Origin: a candidate division CSSED10-310 bacterium
GTDB lineage: Bacteria; CSSED10-310; JAFGJC01
Reading direction: 5' to 3'
Assembly (NCBI GenBank): GCA_016929305.1
Contig: JAFGJC010000085.1
Location: forward strand, 1-6,371
Length of the DNA: 6,371 bases
Part shown: positions 6,192 through 6,371 of the stretch, in pieces
Layout: each line of letters opens with the position of its first letter
How positions within the stretch are numbered: position 1 is the stretch's first letter
Program-made: the position numbers and the translations under genes
Notes under the pieces: model-generated
The model's input: only the letters and a program-made list of their open reading frames with translations
Databases searched by the model: none
Told to the model about the DNA's origin: nothing

Positions 6192-6243
6192 ATTTGCATT
6201 ATGATTGATATTGCGATATCATGATTTGACAAAAAATGCAAAT
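6192..6243. repeat. Nested inverted repeats, possible regulatory structure
   Basis: ATTTGCATT (6192-6200) and AATGCAAAT (6235-6243) are perfect reverse complements. Between them TGATAT (6206-6211) pairs with ATATCA (6216-6221) around a TGCG tetraloop. A possible plus-strand promoter overlaps it: TTGCAT (6194-6199), 17 bases, TATCAT (6217-6222). Its -10 is good and its -35 is poor. The outer arms could be two operator half-sites or the base of a structured RNA. There is no T-run typical of a terminator. Confidence 0.45.
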
Positions 6244-6253
6244 TTTAATGCTG

Positions 6254-6270
6254 TATGATGAATCATCATA
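6254..6270. repeat. Short palindrome, possible operator
   Basis: TATGATG (6254-6260) and CATCATA (6264-6270) form perfect 7-bp arms with a three-base centre AAT. The size and symmetry fit the binding site of a dimeric helix-turn-helix regulator. It lies 11 bases after the nested inverted repeat and about 94 bases before the right edge, where a downstream gene might start. Function is inferred from shape and position only. Confidence 0.35.
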
Positions 6271-6371
6271 GATTTTCACTTGATTTTTATTATTTCGGTA
6301 TGGTATTCGCTTATATAACATACAATCGACAAGCAACACTTCATTCTCCTCTGTTTTTAGAAAATGATTGG

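Larger units (their letters stand above)
5681..6371. other. AT-rich intergenic region without a convincing gene
   Basis: These 691 bases hold only short open frames. The longest plus-strand one (5943-6137, opened by a TTG) has no ribosome binding site, no recognisable motif and a composition like its non-coding surroundings. The part next to the radical SAM gene should hold its promoter. One weak candidate on the minus strand is TTTACC, 17 bases, then TATCTA, just upstream of the ATG at 5773, but it is too poor to call. A small hairpin TAAACC/GGTTTA (5857-5862 and 5872-5877) has a T-rich loop and no tail. The right part (6192-6270) contains several palindromes. An ATG at 6364 could open a gene past the window edge, but two codons are not enough to judge. 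Confidence 0.6.

Overview
The window looks like a stretch of a Gram-negative (diderm) bacterial chromosome. It encodes a TonB-dependent-receptor-like outer-membrane protein and a secreted metallophosphoesterase. At the left edge is the C-terminal end of a protein whose last ~70 residues look like the FlgD-like terminal domains (strand pattern, W-x-L-K-N-x-x-G-R, G-T-Y, final I-G-V-K) common on exported proteins of Fibrobacterota/Chitinispirillum-like and related lineages. That taxonomic placement is an inference from style only. No tRNA, rRNA, CRISPR array, transposase or prophage gene was seen.

Layout: (1) bases 1-247 are the 3' end of a plus-strand gene, followed by a clean intrinsic terminator (285-311). 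(2) 459-2015, plus strand, is a secreted calcineurin-like metallophosphoesterase. It has a near-consensus sigma70-type promoter (413-441) and a strong ribosome binding site. (3) 2016-2214 is a non-coding gap with two consecutive inverted repeats, one with nearly perfect 27-bp arms. (4) 2215-4251, plus strand, is a TonB-dependent-receptor-like protein whose best-supported start is GTG. (5) 4274-5680, minus strand, is a B12-binding-domain radical SAM protein that converges on the receptor gene with only 22 bp between the stop codons. (6) 5681-6371 is AT-rich and has no convincing gene. Its right half holds nested and tandem palindromes that look regulatory, probably for a gene beyond the window.

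How the parts might work together: the phosphoesterase (periplasmic or secreted) and the outer-membrane receptor are on the same strand and next to each other. They could serve a common scavenging job, such as releasing and importing a phosphorylated compound. However, the ~200-bp structured gap argues that they may be transcribed separately. The radical SAM gene is on the opposite strand and is probably independent. I see no clearly new multi-gene system. The most interesting signals are the two hairpins at 2048-2185, the abrupt base-composition change inside the phosphoesterase gene, and the palindrome cluster at 6192-6270.
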